A DNA stretch of 64,000 nt from assembly GCA_035516155.1 (NCBI GenBank), contig DATJAP010000015.1, positions 1 to 64,000 of the forward strand, given 5' to 3'. Shown in pieces: positions 10,073 to 19,198 of this stretch. The first letter of the stretch is position 1. Each line of letters begins with the position of its first letter. Both the position numbers and the translations under genes were made by a program. The notes under the pieces were generated by a model, which saw only the letters and a list, made by a program, of their open reading frames with translations, was not told the DNA's origin and ran no database searches. This DNA comes from JAJYKN01 sp035516155 (GTDB lineage: Bacteria > Nitrospirota > UBA9217).

Positions 10073-10651
10073 GTGAACGTATTCAATATTCTGATCAGCG
10101 GAGTCGGCGGACAGGGTGTACTGCTGACGAGCAAGATAATCGCCGAGGCGGCGCTCCTGGAAGGTCTCGATGTGAAGCAGAGCGAAGTGCACGGCATGGC
10201 CCAGCGCGGCGGCAGCGTGCTTTCGCAAGTGCGCTTCGGAGACAAGGTCTATTCACCCATCGTGAGCGAGGGCGAGGCGGACCTGCTGATCGGGTTCGAG
10301 CCGCTCGAAACGGCCAGGTATCTTCATTACCTGAAGGATGACGGCGCCGTCATATACAATACGAGGACGATCGGCACGATCGGTGTTTCCATTGCTGCGG
10401 AAAAATATCCTGCCGACGTCAATGAGGTGATCAGAAGCCGCGCGAGGACCGTCATGCCCTTCGATGGAACACAGCTCGCCGTTGGTGCGGGAGACAAACG
10501 CACACTCAATCTCGTTCTTCTGGGCGCCGCGTTGAAGTTTCTCCCCTTGAAGGAATCGGTCATCCTCGATGCCATTGTGAACACTGTTCCGAGGAAGGCC
10601 CTCGAAGTCAACCAGAAGGCTTTTGCCGCGGGCAGGGCACAGGGACGGTGA
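10073..10651 (+). CDS. iorB: Indolepyruvate:ferredoxin oxidoreductase, beta subunit
   Basis: A 192-residue pyruvate-ferredoxin-oxidoreductase gamma-type domain. The opening NILISGVGGQGVLLTSKII and the block VHGMAQRGGSVLSQVRFG (near residue 42) are the IorB signature. It pairs with IorA to form the active arylpyruvate oxidoreductase. Translation starts at a GTG with GAGGGAAG just upstream. A gap of 129 bases separates it from iorA, without an obvious terminator, so both are likely on one transcript. The 196-residue frame that overlaps its end is discussed under the Nudix gene. Confidence 0.9.
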   Translation: MNVFNILISGVGGQGVLLTSKIIAEAALLEGLDVKQSEVHGMAQRGGSVLSQVRFGDKVYSPIVSEGEADLLIGFEPLETARYLHYLKDDGAVIYNTRTIGTIGVSIAAEKYPADVNEVIRSRARTVMPFDGTQLAVGAGDKRTLNLVLLGAALKFLPLKESVILDAIVNTVPRKALEVNQKAFAAGRAQGR

Positions 10652-10805
10652 GGTTTACTCCATCCATCATAAAATGCTCGGATGTGCTTTTCTGAATCGC
10701 AAACTCCCGGTACCGCCACAGAAACCCCTAGAATGCCCTCCGGACAGTGATGCCCGGGTTATCGCCATTCCAGCGAAAGCGGACTTCCCGTCCTCCCAGG
10801 AAAAC

Positions 10806-11213
10806 ATGAAATCCTTACGAGTGGCCTGTGCCATAATAGAGCAAAATGGAAAAGTCCTCGCAGCTCAGCGCAGCGAACGCATGAGCCTGCCTCTAAAATG
10901 GGAGTTTCCCGGAGGAAAGATCAATGAGGAAGAGAGCGCTTCAGAATGTCTGAAGCGTGAAGTCTTGGAGGAATTGGGGATTGAGGTGATGATTCATGAA
11001 CCCTATCCCGAGGTAACATATTCCTATCCAGCTTTTATGGTGACTCTTTATCCTTCCCGCTGCACAATTAGTGCTGGTGAAATTGTCCTTCACGAGCATA
11101 AAGCCGTTGCCTGGATGCTGCCGGAGGAACTATGCGGTCTTGACTGGGCTGACGCGGACTGGCCCATCATAAATACTTATCTTGAACGTCACCGGAAAAC
11201 GTCAGGCCTTTGA
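10806..11213 (+). CDS. MutT-like Nudix hydrolase
   Basis: A 135-residue Nudix protein. The box begins at GGK in WEFPGGKINEEE and continues LKREVLEELGI, giving the complete G-x5-E-x7-REVxEELG pattern, so it should be active. AAQRSERMSLPLKWEFPGG is typical of the MutT / CTP-like pyrophosphohydrolase group that clears oxidised nucleoside triphosphates. The frame opens further upstream inside iorB, but the homologous part begins at the ATG at 10806. It follows iorB by 154 bases and may be co-transcribed without a metabolic link. Confidence 0.85.
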   Translation: MKSLRVACAIIEQNGKVLAAQRSERMSLPLKWEFPGGKINEEESASECLKREVLEELGIEVMIHEPYPEVTYSYPAFMVTLYPSRCTISAGEIVLHEHKAVAWMLPEELCGLDWADADWPIINTYLERHRKTSGL

Positions 11214-11343
11214 TTGTCTCCCCTTGGATCTCTGAACGAAGTCGCAGCACCTTCCTCATCCGAAGCATGTATTGAAAATGGAATTGAGCGGTGTTCGCGG
11301 CGTGATCGTGCGTGTTCAGTGAAGTCCGGTCCGGTAGATACCA

Positions 11344-12153
11344 TTACGCTTTTTTCAGGCCGAGCAGTGCCGCAGCGTTCTCATACAGCATCTTTTCTTT
11401 CAACCGGTCGTTTATTTTCAATTGCATGGTTCGCTCGAGCATTTCCTTCTGATCCGTCCAGGGGCTGTCGGTCCCGAATAACAAGCGGTCTTCATCAAAA
11501 TAGCCGATGAGCCTGATGAACTCCTCGTCGCTTACTTCGCTGAGAGTCATCGATGTTTCGGTATAGACGTTTTCGCATCTGCTGAGGCAACCGATACGTT
11601 CCCACTGTTTCCAGCCCCCGACATGAGTGCAGACAATGGTGAGATCCTTGAACCAGTCCGCCACTTTTTTGATTCTTTCCACGTCAGCCTGGTTGTTGTT
11701 CGGGAATGCGATGTCGAAACCGCTGTGGAACATCACGATGAAACCGAAACTCGCCATCAGCTCATAAAAGCCATACATATATTTGTCGTCAATGAAGAAG
11801 CGCTGGTACATGGGGTGCAGCTTGACGCCGCGAATGCCTTCGCGATGGGCCTCCCCGAAGACCTCTTCGACTTCCTCGGTGTCGTTCGAGGGATGAAAGG
11901 AGATCAGCGGATGGATGCGTTCACCCTTGATCTGCTTGCAGAAATTGAGAATCGGGACCATCTGGGCCGGCTTCGTGGCGATATTTGCCACGAGGCTTGC
12001 CGAAATGCCCGCCCGATTCATGGAGTCAATCAACCCTCGCAGCGTGCCGTCGGTCCGGGGCCGGTAGTGGCCGGATTCGGTGGCTAGGGTTTCCATTGTC
12101 TGCTTCGCGATCCTGTCCGGAAAGACGTGAGTATGGAAATCGATGTAGTTCAT
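11344..12153 (-). CDS. Amidohydrolase-2 type metal-dependent hydrolase
   Basis: A 269-residue TIM-barrel hydrolase. The N-terminal metal motif is IDFHTHVFPD; later landmarks are GVKLHPMYQ, MFHSGFD, CTHVGGWKQWE and the C-terminal LLFGTDSPW, matching the amidohydrolase-2 family (decarboxylases and hydrolases of aromatic or cyclic acids). It is the last gene of the minus-strand liv/paaK operon, 92 bases after the second ligase, so a role in aryl-acid breakdown is plausible but unproven. I chose the ATG at 12153, where homology starts; its ribosome site is weak. Confidence 0.82.
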   Translation of the reverse strand: MNYIDFHTHVFPDRIAKQTMETLATESGHYRPRTDGTLRGLIDSMNRAGISASLVANIATKPAQMVPILNFCKQIKGERIHPLISFHPSNDTEEVEEVFGEAHREGIRGVKLHPMYQRFFIDDKYMYGFYELMASFGFIVMFHSGFDIAFPNNNQADVERIKKVADWFKDLTIVCTHVGGWKQWERIGCLSRCENVYTETSMTLSEVSDEEFIRLIGYFDEDRLLFGTDSPWTDQKEMLERTMQLKINDRLKEKMLYENAAALLGLKKA

Positions 12154-12245
12154 GAAGTCGCAGAGGGCATTGCGCGGAGGGCTGAGGCGGAATGAAACGG
12201 TACTGACTCCATGCGCCGTGCCCCATGCTTTCTGCCCCATCCTCC

Positions 12246-13544
12246 TTAGAATTTTCGGTTGTCAACAACCCGTTTCGCTTTTCCCTCAAACCGTTCCAGC
12301 GTCTTCTTCTCCACGAGCTTCACCTCGACCGATATGCCGAGTTCCGAGGCCAGCCGCTTTTTTATGGTTTCCTTGAGTTCGCTTTGCTTCTTCATTTCGT
12401 CGAAGAATATTTGCTCTGAAACCTCGACGAGCACCATGGTCTCGTCGAGCGCGCCTTTGCGGTCGATGATGATCTGATAATGCGGGGCGACGCCCTCGAT
12501 CTCGAACAATACTGTCTCGATCTGCTGCGGGAAAACGTTCACGCCGCGAATGATCAGCATATCATCGGTCCTCCCGAATATGCGGGTCATTCTCCCCATG
12601 GTCCTGCCGCAGGGGCAGGGCTCAGGGAGCAAGCGGGTGAGGTCCCGGGTGCGGTAGCGAATAACGGGGAACGCCTCTTTTGTGAGCGTCGTGATGACCA
12701 GTTCCCCGACCTCGCCCGGCTTGGCCGGTTGGAGCGTATCGGGATTGATCAGCTCTACCAGGAAATGGTCTTCGGCAATGTGGAGGCCGTTGCGCTCGAG
12801 GCACTCTCCCGCCACCCCCGGCCCCATCACTTCTGACAGACCGTAGTTGTCCGTGGCGATGATCTTGAGCTTGCTTTCGAGCTCCTTGCGCATACCGTCC
12901 GACCAGGGTTCGGCCCCGAAGAGGCCGAATTTCAGCGAAAGGGAATTCCTGTTGATGCCCATCTCCATCATCGTATCCGCGATCAGCATGGCGTAGCTCG
13001 GCGTGCTCACGAGGGCAGTAGTCTTGAAATCCTGCATGATTTTGATCTGGCGGCGGGTGTTGCCGCTTGAAATCGGAATCACCGAGGCGCCAAGGCGCTC
13101 CGCGCCGTAGTGCAGGCCGAAGGCGCCGGTGAAGAGGCCGTAGTTGAACGCGATCTGTATCACGTCGTCCTTGGTGATGCCGCCGGCAGTCAGGATTCTT
13201 GCGACGAGGTTGGACCAGGTCCTGATGTCGTTCCGGGAATAGCCCACGACGGTCGACATGCCGGTCGTCCCCGACGACGCGTGGACGCGGACGACTTCGC
13301 GAAGAGGCACGGCGAAGAGGCCGTAGGGATAGTTTTCCCTGAGATCGTTCTTGGTCGTGAAGGGCAGCTTCCGTAGATCATCAAGCGTGCGCAGGTCGTC
13401 GGGATTGAACCCGATCTCGTCGAACTTCCTCCGGTAGAAGGGGACATTCATGTGCACCCGGCTCAACGTGGATTCGAGCCGCTCAAGCTGCAGCTGCTGC
13501 AGCTCATCTTTGTCCATGCATTCGCTTTCAGGCTGCCAGTACAT
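12246..13544 (-). CDS. Phenylacetate-CoA ligase, second copy
   Basis: A 432-residue paralogue of the 6715-8058 ligase. It has HASSGTTGMSTVVGYSRND near residue 90, YGLSEVMGPGVAGEC near 235 and RIFGRTDDMLIIRGVNVFPQ near 315. The ATG at 13544 has a strong GGAGGTGCAT ribosome site; the much longer frame seen upstream runs over livF and is not real. It lies directly downstream of the branched-chain-type ABC transporter genes, which suggests that the acid imported or produced is activated here. Its substrate may differ from the first copy. Confidence 0.9.
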   Translation of the reverse strand: MYWQPESECMDKDELQQLQLERLESTLSRVHMNVPFYRRKFDEIGFNPDDLRTLDDLRKLPFTTKNDLRENYPYGLFAVPLREVVRVHASSGTTGMSTVVGYSRNDIRTWSNLVARILTAGGITKDDVIQIAFNYGLFTGAFGLHYGAERLGASVIPISSGNTRRQIKIMQDFKTTALVSTPSYAMLIADTMMEMGINRNSLSLKFGLFGAEPWSDGMRKELESKLKIIATDNYGLSEVMGPGVAGECLERNGLHIAEDHFLVELINPDTLQPAKPGEVGELVITTLTKEAFPVIRYRTRDLTRLLPEPCPCGRTMGRMTRIFGRTDDMLIIRGVNVFPQQIETVLFEIEGVAPHYQIIIDRKGALDETMVLVEVSEQIFFDEMKKQSELKETIKKRLASELGISVEVKLVEKKTLERFEGKAKRVVDNRKF

Positions 13545-13578
13545 ATGCACCTCCGTTTCGTGATAGCCGTTTAAACTG

Positions 13579-14298
13579 CTACAAATCTCGCCCGAGATAC
13601 GCCCTCTGCACGTCTTTGTTCGACAGCAGATCCTCGGCCTGCCCTTCAAGGATGATCCTGCCTGTCTCGAGCACGTACCCCCGGTTCGCAATCTTGAGCG
13701 CGCTCCGCGCGTTCTGCTCCACGAGCAGCACCGTGTTTCCTTCCTCGCGGATCTTGACGATGATGTTGAAGATCTCCCTGACCATGAGAGGCGCCAGTCC
13801 CATGGACGGCTCATCAAGCATGATAAGTTTCGGCCTGGCCATAAGCGACCTGCCCATGGCGAGCATCTGCTGCTCTCCGCCGGACAGGGTGCCGGCAAGC
13901 TGCTGCTCGCGCTGCTTCAATACCGGGAAGAGGCCGTATACATGGTCGAGGTCGAGGCTGGCGGCCTGTCTGTTGCCGCGCTTGAACTGAACGTAGGCGC
14001 CGAGCAGGAGGTTTTCCCTCACCGGCATGGCGGGAAAAACCTGCCTGCCTTCGGGCACGAGCGAGCAGCCATCGAACACGATCTCTTCCGCGGGAGTGCG
14101 GCCGATTTCGCGGTCGTTGAAAACAATCTCGCCTGCCTGTGCCCTGAGCAACCCCGCGACGGTCTTCAGAAGCGTTGTTTTCCCGGCGCCGTTCGCGCCG
14201 AGGATGGTGACGATTTCCCCCGGCTTTACATGGATCGACACCCTCCGCAGGACGTTCAGGCCTCCGTATCCGACGTCAAGGTTCCTTATTTTAAGCAT
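13579..14298 (-). CDS. livF: Branched-chain-type ABC transporter ATPase LivF
   Basis: A 239-residue cytoplasmic ATPase. Walker A is GANGAGKTT, the signature is LSGGEQQML, Walker B is LIMLDEPSMGL, and the switch follows near VEQNAR. The EGRQVFPAMPVRENLLLGAY region is typical of LivF. The ATG at 14298 has GGGAGAAG upstream and overlaps the end of livG by 8 bases, indicating translational coupling. It forms the importer with LivG, LivM, LivH and LivK. Confidence 0.92.
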   Translation of the reverse strand: MLKIRNLDVGYGGLNVLRRVSIHVKPGEIVTILGANGAGKTTLLKTVAGLLRAQAGEIVFNDREIGRTPAEEIVFDGCSLVPEGRQVFPAMPVRENLLLGAYVQFKRGNRQAASLDLDHVYGLFPVLKQREQQLAGTLSGGEQQMLAMGRSLMARPKLIMLDEPSMGLAPLMVREIFNIIVKIREEGNTVLLVEQNARSALKIANRGYVLETGRIILEGQAEDLLSNKDVQRAYLGRDL

Positions 14299-15055
14299 CG
14301 TCTTCTCCCAGGTAGACTCTGACGACCTCGGGATTGTGCTGGACAGCGTGGGGTGCGTCATCGGCGATTTTTTCCCCATAGCTCAAAACGACGATCTCGT
14401 CGGAAATGTTCATGACCAGAGACATGTCATGCTCTACGATTAGGACGGTGATGCCGAGGTCGCGGATTCTGCGGATGAGTTTCGCCGTATCGGCGGTCTC
14501 GCGCATGTTGAGCCCTGCTGCCGGCTCGTCGAGAAGAAGCATGGAAGGTCCGCTCGCCAAGGCGCGGGCCATCTCCACCGCCCGCTGCTGGCCGTAGGAA
14601 AGGCTCGTCGCATTGGCGTCTGCCAGGCCTGCTATACCGAGAAAATCCAGAAACCCGACCGATTTTTCCCTGATTTCCCGTTCTTCGCGCCAGGTCCAGG
14701 GCAGGTTCAGCATCCCGGCAATGAAGCCCGCCCGGGAGCGCACGTGGCAGCCGACCATCACATTTTCGAGCGCCGTCATGTGCGCGAAGAGCCTGGTATG
14801 CTGAAACGTGCGGGAGAGGCCCAGTTCCGCGATCTCATAGGGCCTCTTGCCGTGGATCGACCTATCCCGGTACCGGATCTCTCCGCTGTCGGGCGCCAGG
14901 AACCCCGTTACCAGGTTGAAGAGCGTCGTCTTGCCCGCGCCGTTCGGCCCGATGACGGCCTTGATGCTGCCTTGCTCGACGGAAAAGCTCACTTCTTTTA
15001 CAGCCTGAAGGCCGCCGAAGCGCTTGCTGAGGTTTTTTACTTCAAGAATTGTCAT
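14291..15055 (-). CDS. livG: Branched-chain-type ABC transporter ATPase LivG
   Basis: A 254-residue ATPase with Walker A GPNGAGKTT, signature LSYGQQRAVEMARAL, Walker B MLLLDEPAAGLN and the LivG-type ELGLSRTFQHTRLFAHMTAL stretch. It ends with the H-loop VEHDMSLVM and a normal-length tail. It overlaps livF by 8 bases. The gap of 166 bases to livM upstream is longer than others in the operon and holds no gene. The ribosome site is weak. Confidence 0.92.
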   Translation of the reverse strand: MTILEVKNLSKRFGGLQAVKEVSFSVEQGSIKAVIGPNGAGKTTLFNLVTGFLAPDSGEIRYRDRSIHGKRPYEIAELGLSRTFQHTRLFAHMTALENVMVGCHVRSRAGFIAGMLNLPWTWREEREIREKSVGFLDFLGIAGLADANATSLSYGQQRAVEMARALASGPSMLLLDEPAAGLNMRETADTAKLIRRIRDLGITVLIVEHDMSLVMNISDEIVVLSYGEKIADDAPHAVQHNPEVVRVYLGEDDA

Positions 15056-15221
15056 GAGAGATCAGGCTATACAACCACGGGTCCCGCCTTTGTCACGTAT
15101 CATGCTGCCAAAAAGATGATGCAAGAGTCGATACCGGGCAAGCCGGAATACCACCAAAAAATGTCCGACGTGCAGCGGGGATCTCATTCTAACCCTGTTC
15201 AACCGTGGTTCGTATGTCTTG

Positions 15222-16283
15222 CTATGTTTGTTTCAGCAGGTTTCTTACCATCTTCCGCAGATCAGCCCCGATAATGCCGTCGGGCGCGAAGAGCATTATC
15301 ACTATGAGGATGCCGCCGAATACGGCGTCGTCGTAGGTTCCGAAGTAACCGCGGAGCGAAAAGAAATTTAGAACCGCGCTCATGATGAGCGTTCCCCAGA
15401 TGCTTCCCATGCCGCCGACTGCCACGATGGCCACATAGCGGATGGACTTCATAATCGATGCTTCGGACGGACCGATGCCTCCGTTGAAGTGGGTCAGGAA
15501 TACTCCGGCGATTGCGGCAAGCGCGGCGCTCAGCATGAACGTAAAGAGTTTGTATTGCGCCGTGTTTACACCCATGGCGTTCGCTGCGTCCTCGGCTCCG
15601 TGGATCGAACGAAGTGCCCGTCCTACCCGCGAATTGATCAGGTTCACGAGCACCACCATTGCGGCAATCACCAGAAACCAGGCGAAGTAGTAGTTCAGCA
15701 CCCGCTGCGAGGAGTCCCCGCCCACGCCCACGCCGCCGGGCAGCAGCGGGAACGGCGGAACGCTCGAAATCCCGTCGGCAGCGCCGAAATGCTCGGTCCC
15801 GAGCACAATGCTGTAGATGATAGTGCCGAACCCCAGTGTGGCCATGGCGAGGTAATGTCCCTTGAGCTTGAGCACCGGGATGCCGATGGCCCAGGCAACG
15901 GCAAGCGCAAGAAGGACGGCAAGAACACAGGCCGCCCAGGGATGGACGCTTAGAATTTGATCGCCGTAGAGGTCCTGACGGGCCGTGAGAATGCCGAGTT
16001 TCGTCAGCCACTCGACGACGACCGTGTTCTTGTGTGATACGAGATTGAGCGTCGTCAGGACTGCCGAGGTGTATCCGCCGATTGCAAAGAAGCCGGCGTG
16101 GCCCATCGATATCTGTCCCGCGAATCCCATCAGGAGGCAGAGGCCGACAGCGACGAGCGAATAATAGGCCGTCATAGTGAGCTGGGTAAGATAAAATTCC
16201 TTCCCCGTTGCAAGCGTCAAAAGCTGGGTCGCCGCGACAACACCGAGAAGGGCAAGGATCGGAATAAACCGGGAGGTTTTCAT
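15222..16283 (-). CDS. livM: Branched-chain-type ABC transporter permease LivM
   Basis: A 353-residue membrane permease with about nine hydrophobic segments and the LivM blocks GFAGQISMGHAGFFAIGGYT (near residue 55) and VAVGGMGSIWGTLIMSAVLN (near 290). It forms the transmembrane channel with LivH. Its ATG shares one base with the livH stop (TGATG), a clear sign of coupled translation. Confidence 0.92.
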   Translation of the reverse strand: MKTSRFIPILALLGVVAATQLLTLATGKEFYLTQLTMTAYYSLVAVGLCLLMGFAGQISMGHAGFFAIGGYTSAVLTTLNLVSHKNTVVVEWLTKLGILTARQDLYGDQILSVHPWAACVLAVLLALAVAWAIGIPVLKLKGHYLAMATLGFGTIIYSIVLGTEHFGAADGISSVPPFPLLPGGVGVGGDSSQRVLNYYFAWFLVIAAMVVLVNLINSRVGRALRSIHGAEDAANAMGVNTAQYKLFTFMLSAALAAIAGVFLTHFNGGIGPSEASIMKSIRYVAIVAVGGMGSIWGTLIMSAVLNFFSLRGYFGTYDDAVFGGILIVIMLFAPDGIIGADLRKMVRNLLKQT

Positions 16284-17170
16284 CAGAAATCCTTTAACCG
16301 CATGGCTTCTCTGTTTCCGAACAGGCCGCTGGGCCTGATGAAAAGCATCACGAGGAGAATCGATATCGAGATCGTGTCTTTGTAGGCGGTGGGCAGCACC
16401 CAGATGCTGAAGGATTCGAGCACGCCGAGAATGAAGCCGGCTGCCACGGCCGCCATGCTGTTGCCGAGCCCGCCGAGGATGGCGACGGTAAATCCCTTGA
16501 TGGCGAGGCCCGTTCCAATATTATATTGCGTGTACGTAATCGGCGAGACCACGCACCCCGCAAGGGCGCCGATGCCGGCCGAGAGTACGAATGAGAGCGT
16601 GACCATGTTTTTCGTCGGGATGCCGCAGAGTGCGGCGGCCTCGCGGTTTGCGGCGCAGGCGCGCATCTCCCTGCCAAGCATCGTATATTTGAAAAAGAGG
16701 TTCAGGGCCAGGACGATAATCGAGCAGCAGCCGAGGCTCCAGAGGACCTGGGGCGAAACGCGAACACCGCCGAAAGACAGCGCCGAAATCTCGTTGCCGG
16801 TGAAGTAGGGGAGGGACCGCACACCTTCCCCCCAGATCGCAAGGGCTGCCTCCCGGATCAGGATCGAGATGCCGATAGTGATGATGATCATCCGCAAGAC
16901 CGACGGTTTCACGAGCCACCGGATGAACGTTATTTCGATCAGGCCGCCGATGATCATCGTGACGAGCACGGCACCGAGGAGCGCAAGCGGGAGCGGCAGA
17001 AACGCCTGGAGTGACACCGCAGTCATTCCGCCGAGCATGACGAACTCTCCCTGGGCGAAGTTGATGATTCCCGTGGTGTTGTAGATGATGTTGAACCCGA
17101 TGCCGACAATGGCGTAGATGGTGCCGTAGGTAAGGCCGGCGACGAGGTACTGAAAAAAAAGCTCAATCAA
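16283..17170 (-). CDS. livH: Branched-chain-type ABC transporter permease LivH
   Basis: A 295-residue permease. NTTGIINFAQGEFVMLGGM (near residue 30) and FTVAILGGLGNSMAAVAAGF (near 228) are LivH hallmarks; about eight hydrophobic segments are seen. It starts 158 bases after the livK stop, beyond a strong hairpin, and couples directly to livM. With the ior and paaK genes around it, the importer may carry aromatic amino acids or aryl acids instead of leucine; this is inference from context. Confidence 0.92.
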   Translation of the reverse strand: MIELFFQYLVAGLTYGTIYAIVGIGFNIIYNTTGIINFAQGEFVMLGGMTAVSLQAFLPLPLALLGAVLVTMIIGGLIEITFIRWLVKPSVLRMIIITIGISILIREAALAIWGEGVRSLPYFTGNEISALSFGGVRVSPQVLWSLGCCSIIVLALNLFFKYTMLGREMRACAANREAAALCGIPTKNMVTLSFVLSAGIGALAGCVVSPITYTQYNIGTGLAIKGFTVAILGGLGNSMAAVAAGFILGVLESFSIWVLPTAYKDTISISILLVMLFIRPSGLFGNREAMRLKDF

Positions 17171-17279
17171 GACATGCTCCGAGTGCGTTTTACTCTGCGG
17201 TCATTCCAGGCACAGCGCAGGGCCCCGTCGCGGCAGGGCGCTTCGCTCTGGCCGGCAAGTCCGGTCTGTTCCAGAAACA

Positions 17280-17309
17280 ACAGGGAGTGCCCCTGGGGAC
17301 ACTCCCTGT
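17280..17309 (-). terminator. Strong hairpin between livK and livH
   Basis: ACAGGGAGTG pairs perfectly with CACTCCCTGT around a 10-base loop whose CCCC/GGGG can also pair. It sits 20 bases after the livK stop. On the minus strand it is followed only by a short TTGTTT run, so partial termination or 3'-end protection of livK mRNA fits better than full stop. Confidence 0.6.
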
Positions 17310-17328
17310 CGGTAACCGCCGGCTGTTC

Positions 17329-18468
17329 TTATTCAAGCACGGCGAACTTGCCGTCTTTCACGGTCAGCATTTCAAAGGCGTTGGCGTCAAGTCCGTTGTG
17401 GTCCGTGGGGGAGAAGTTGAATATGCCATCGGCGCCGACAAGTCCCTTGATCTGTTCGATGGCGGCCCGGACTTTTTCCCTGTCCGTGCCCGCCTCCTTG
17501 ATACCCCGTTCGAGGATGAGCATGGCATCATAGGCATGGCCACCGAAGGTGCTCACGTCCTCCTTATACTTGGCTTCGTATTCCTTCTTGTACGATTCGA
17601 GGACTTTCTTCTGGGGGTTCTTGGCTGAAAGGACATCGGCGACGAGCAGCCTGCCCGCCGGGAAGATCACTCCCTCGGCAGCGGCGCCCGCGGCGCGCAC
17701 ATACTTGATGTTGCCGAAACCGTGGCTCTGGAAGATTGGAACAGTCATGCCGATCTGGCGTGCGTTCTTAATCACGATCGCCTGCGCCGGCTCGATGGAC
17801 CAGTTGACGATGGCCTGCACGTTGGCCGCCTTCAGCTTCGTTACTTCCGCGGTGAGGTCCGTGGCCGCCTTGTCATAAACCTCGCTTATCGGGATCTGGA
17901 TGCCGTGCTCCGGCGCGAGCTTTTCCAGCTGCTCTTTCCCGGCTTGGCCGAAGCCGGTGTTGCTTGACAGCACGCCGATCTTGGTAATGCCCATTTTTTT
18001 CATCTGATCGAAGATTTTGATCACGGCATCGCTGTCTTTCTGGGGCGTCTTGAACACATACTTGGCCACCGGGTTGACGATCACTTCTGCTGCGGCGCAG
18101 GAGAGGAGAATGGTTTTTCCCTCTTCGGCAATGTTCTTGATGGCCATCGTCTCGCCGCTGGTGGATGGGCCGATGATGGCGAACACTTTGTCCTCATCGA
18201 TCAGCTGCTTTGCGAAAGAGACCGCTTTTTCCGGGCTTGCCTGCGTGTCCTTGATGATGAGCTCAATCTTGTTGCCGTTGATGCCGCCCTTGGCATTGAT
18301 ATCATCGACGAGCATTCGGAGCGTCTTGGCCTCCGGCGCGCCAAGGAATGATGCGGGGCCTGTCTCCGCCAGGACTGCGCCCACTTTAATCGTGTCTCCC
18401 GCCACCGCGGATGCGGCTGCCGCGGCGATGATGCATGCTGCACATACCATCACTCTGAACATTTTCAT
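17329..18468 (-). CDS. livK: Branched-chain-type ABC transporter substrate-binding protein LivK
   Basis: A 379-residue periplasmic binding protein (type 1 fold) with a signal peptide MKMFRVMVCAACIIAAAAAS. The mature start DTIKVGAVLAETGPASFLG and blocks FAIIGPSTSGETMAI and GHAYDAMLILERGI are typical of Leu/Ile/Val or aromatic-acid binders. A longer frame opens upstream, but the ATG at 18468 begins the signal peptide and has GGGAGG ahead of it. It is the second gene of the operon, after the ACT protein. Confidence 0.92.
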   Translation of the reverse strand: MKMFRVMVCAACIIAAAAASAVAGDTIKVGAVLAETGPASFLGAPEAKTLRMLVDDINAKGGINGNKIELIIKDTQASPEKAVSFAKQLIDEDKVFAIIGPSTSGETMAIKNIAEEGKTILLSCAAAEVIVNPVAKYVFKTPQKDSDAVIKIFDQMKKMGITKIGVLSSNTGFGQAGKEQLEKLAPEHGIQIPISEVYDKAATDLTAEVTKLKAANVQAIVNWSIEPAQAIVIKNARQIGMTVPIFQSHGFGNIKYVRAAGAAAEGVIFPAGRLLVADVLSAKNPQKKVLESYKKEYEAKYKEDVSTFGGHAYDAMLILERGIKEAGTDREKVRAAIEQIKGLVGADGIFNFSPTDHNGLDANAFEMLTVKDGKFAVLE

Positions 18469-18520
18469 TTTCCCGGTTCCTCCCTGTACTCGATCTCTCC
18501 CGGCCAAGCCGGGGATAGTT

Positions 18521-18952
18521 TCACAACTCCTGTACTTCATTTCCGGTCATGATCCGGAAACCCGATGCCTGCAGCGCAGCGATGGCCTTCTCGATTTCAT
18601 CGAACCGGAATATCAGAACGGCATTTCCCTCGCACTTCCGGACAAAAGCGTACATATATTCGACATTGATGCCTTTCCCCTGCAGGCTTCGAAGGATCTT
18701 TGCAAGGCCGCCTGGCCGGTCAGGCACTTCGAGGGCCACGACCTCGTTCTGGCTTACGGTGAAACCGCTGTCCTTCAGGATTTTTTTCGTTTTTTCCGTG
18801 TCGTTCACTATGAGACGCAGGATCCCGAAATCGGCCGTATCGGCCAGGGAAAGCGCCCTGATGTTGATCTCGTGCTGAGCCAGGATTTCGGTGACTTCGG
18901 CAAGACGTCCCGACTTATTTTCAACAAAGATGGAAATCTGCTGAACCTTCAC
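18521..18952 (-). CDS. Tandem ACT-domain protein
   Basis: A 143-residue protein made of two ACT domains: residues 1-65 (VQQISIFVENKSGRLAEVTE) and 70-143 (VVALEVPDRPGGLAKILRSL). ACT domains bind amino acids. Such proteins commonly accompany ior and paaK genes and probably sense aromatic or branched-chain amino acids. I chose the GTG at 18952 because AAGGAG lies 4 bases ahead; the ATG at 19009 would add a tail unlike the family. It is the first gene of the liv-paaK operon. Confidence 0.85.
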   Translation of the reverse strand: MKVQQISIFVENKSGRLAEVTEILAQHEINIRALSLADTADFGILRLIVNDTEKTKKILKDSGFTVSQNEVVALEVPDRPGGLAKILRSLQGKGINVEYMYAFVRKCEGNAVLIFRFDEIEKAIAALQASGFRIMTGNEVQEL

Positions 18953-19155
18953 GAAACTCTCCTTCCCGTGCGCCGCAGCCGTGTACAGCCCGAGCTCGGT
19001 CTTGTTCATAGGAAACCGCTAATATTATGTCGATTTCCCTGCCTTTGTCAAGGCAAAGCTGTCTCCGGCGATAACAAATTTGCACGCTCCTCCTGCTGAA
19101 TGTTCGATGCCTTGCAAGTGTTTATAAACAAGGGACTGCGATTCTGCATGCATGT

Positions 19156-19185
19156 TTCACCTTGCCTTTTCAGCTGAATTATACT
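19156..19185 (+). promoter_or_regulatory. Promoter for the purine permease, giving a near-leaderless mRNA
   Basis: TTCACC, an 18-base spacer, then TATACT. The -10 box ends 13 bases before the ATG at 19199, so the expected transcript starts within about 7 bases of the start codon. No ribosome site exists in the TTTTTTACCATC leader. Confidence 0.4.
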
Positions 19186-19198
19186 ATTTTTTACCATC

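Noticed and set aside
10623..10805. Upstream extension of the Nudix gene into iorB
   Set aside because: No homology before the ATG at 10806 and it overlaps a real gene.
12246..13898. 550-residue form of the second CoA ligase
   Set aside because: The added N-terminus is livF read in another frame; the ATG at 13544 has a strong ribosome site.
19010..19198. Possible purine riboswitch ahead of the permease
   Set aside because: The conserved loop sequences of the purine aptamer are absent, and the transcript seems too short.
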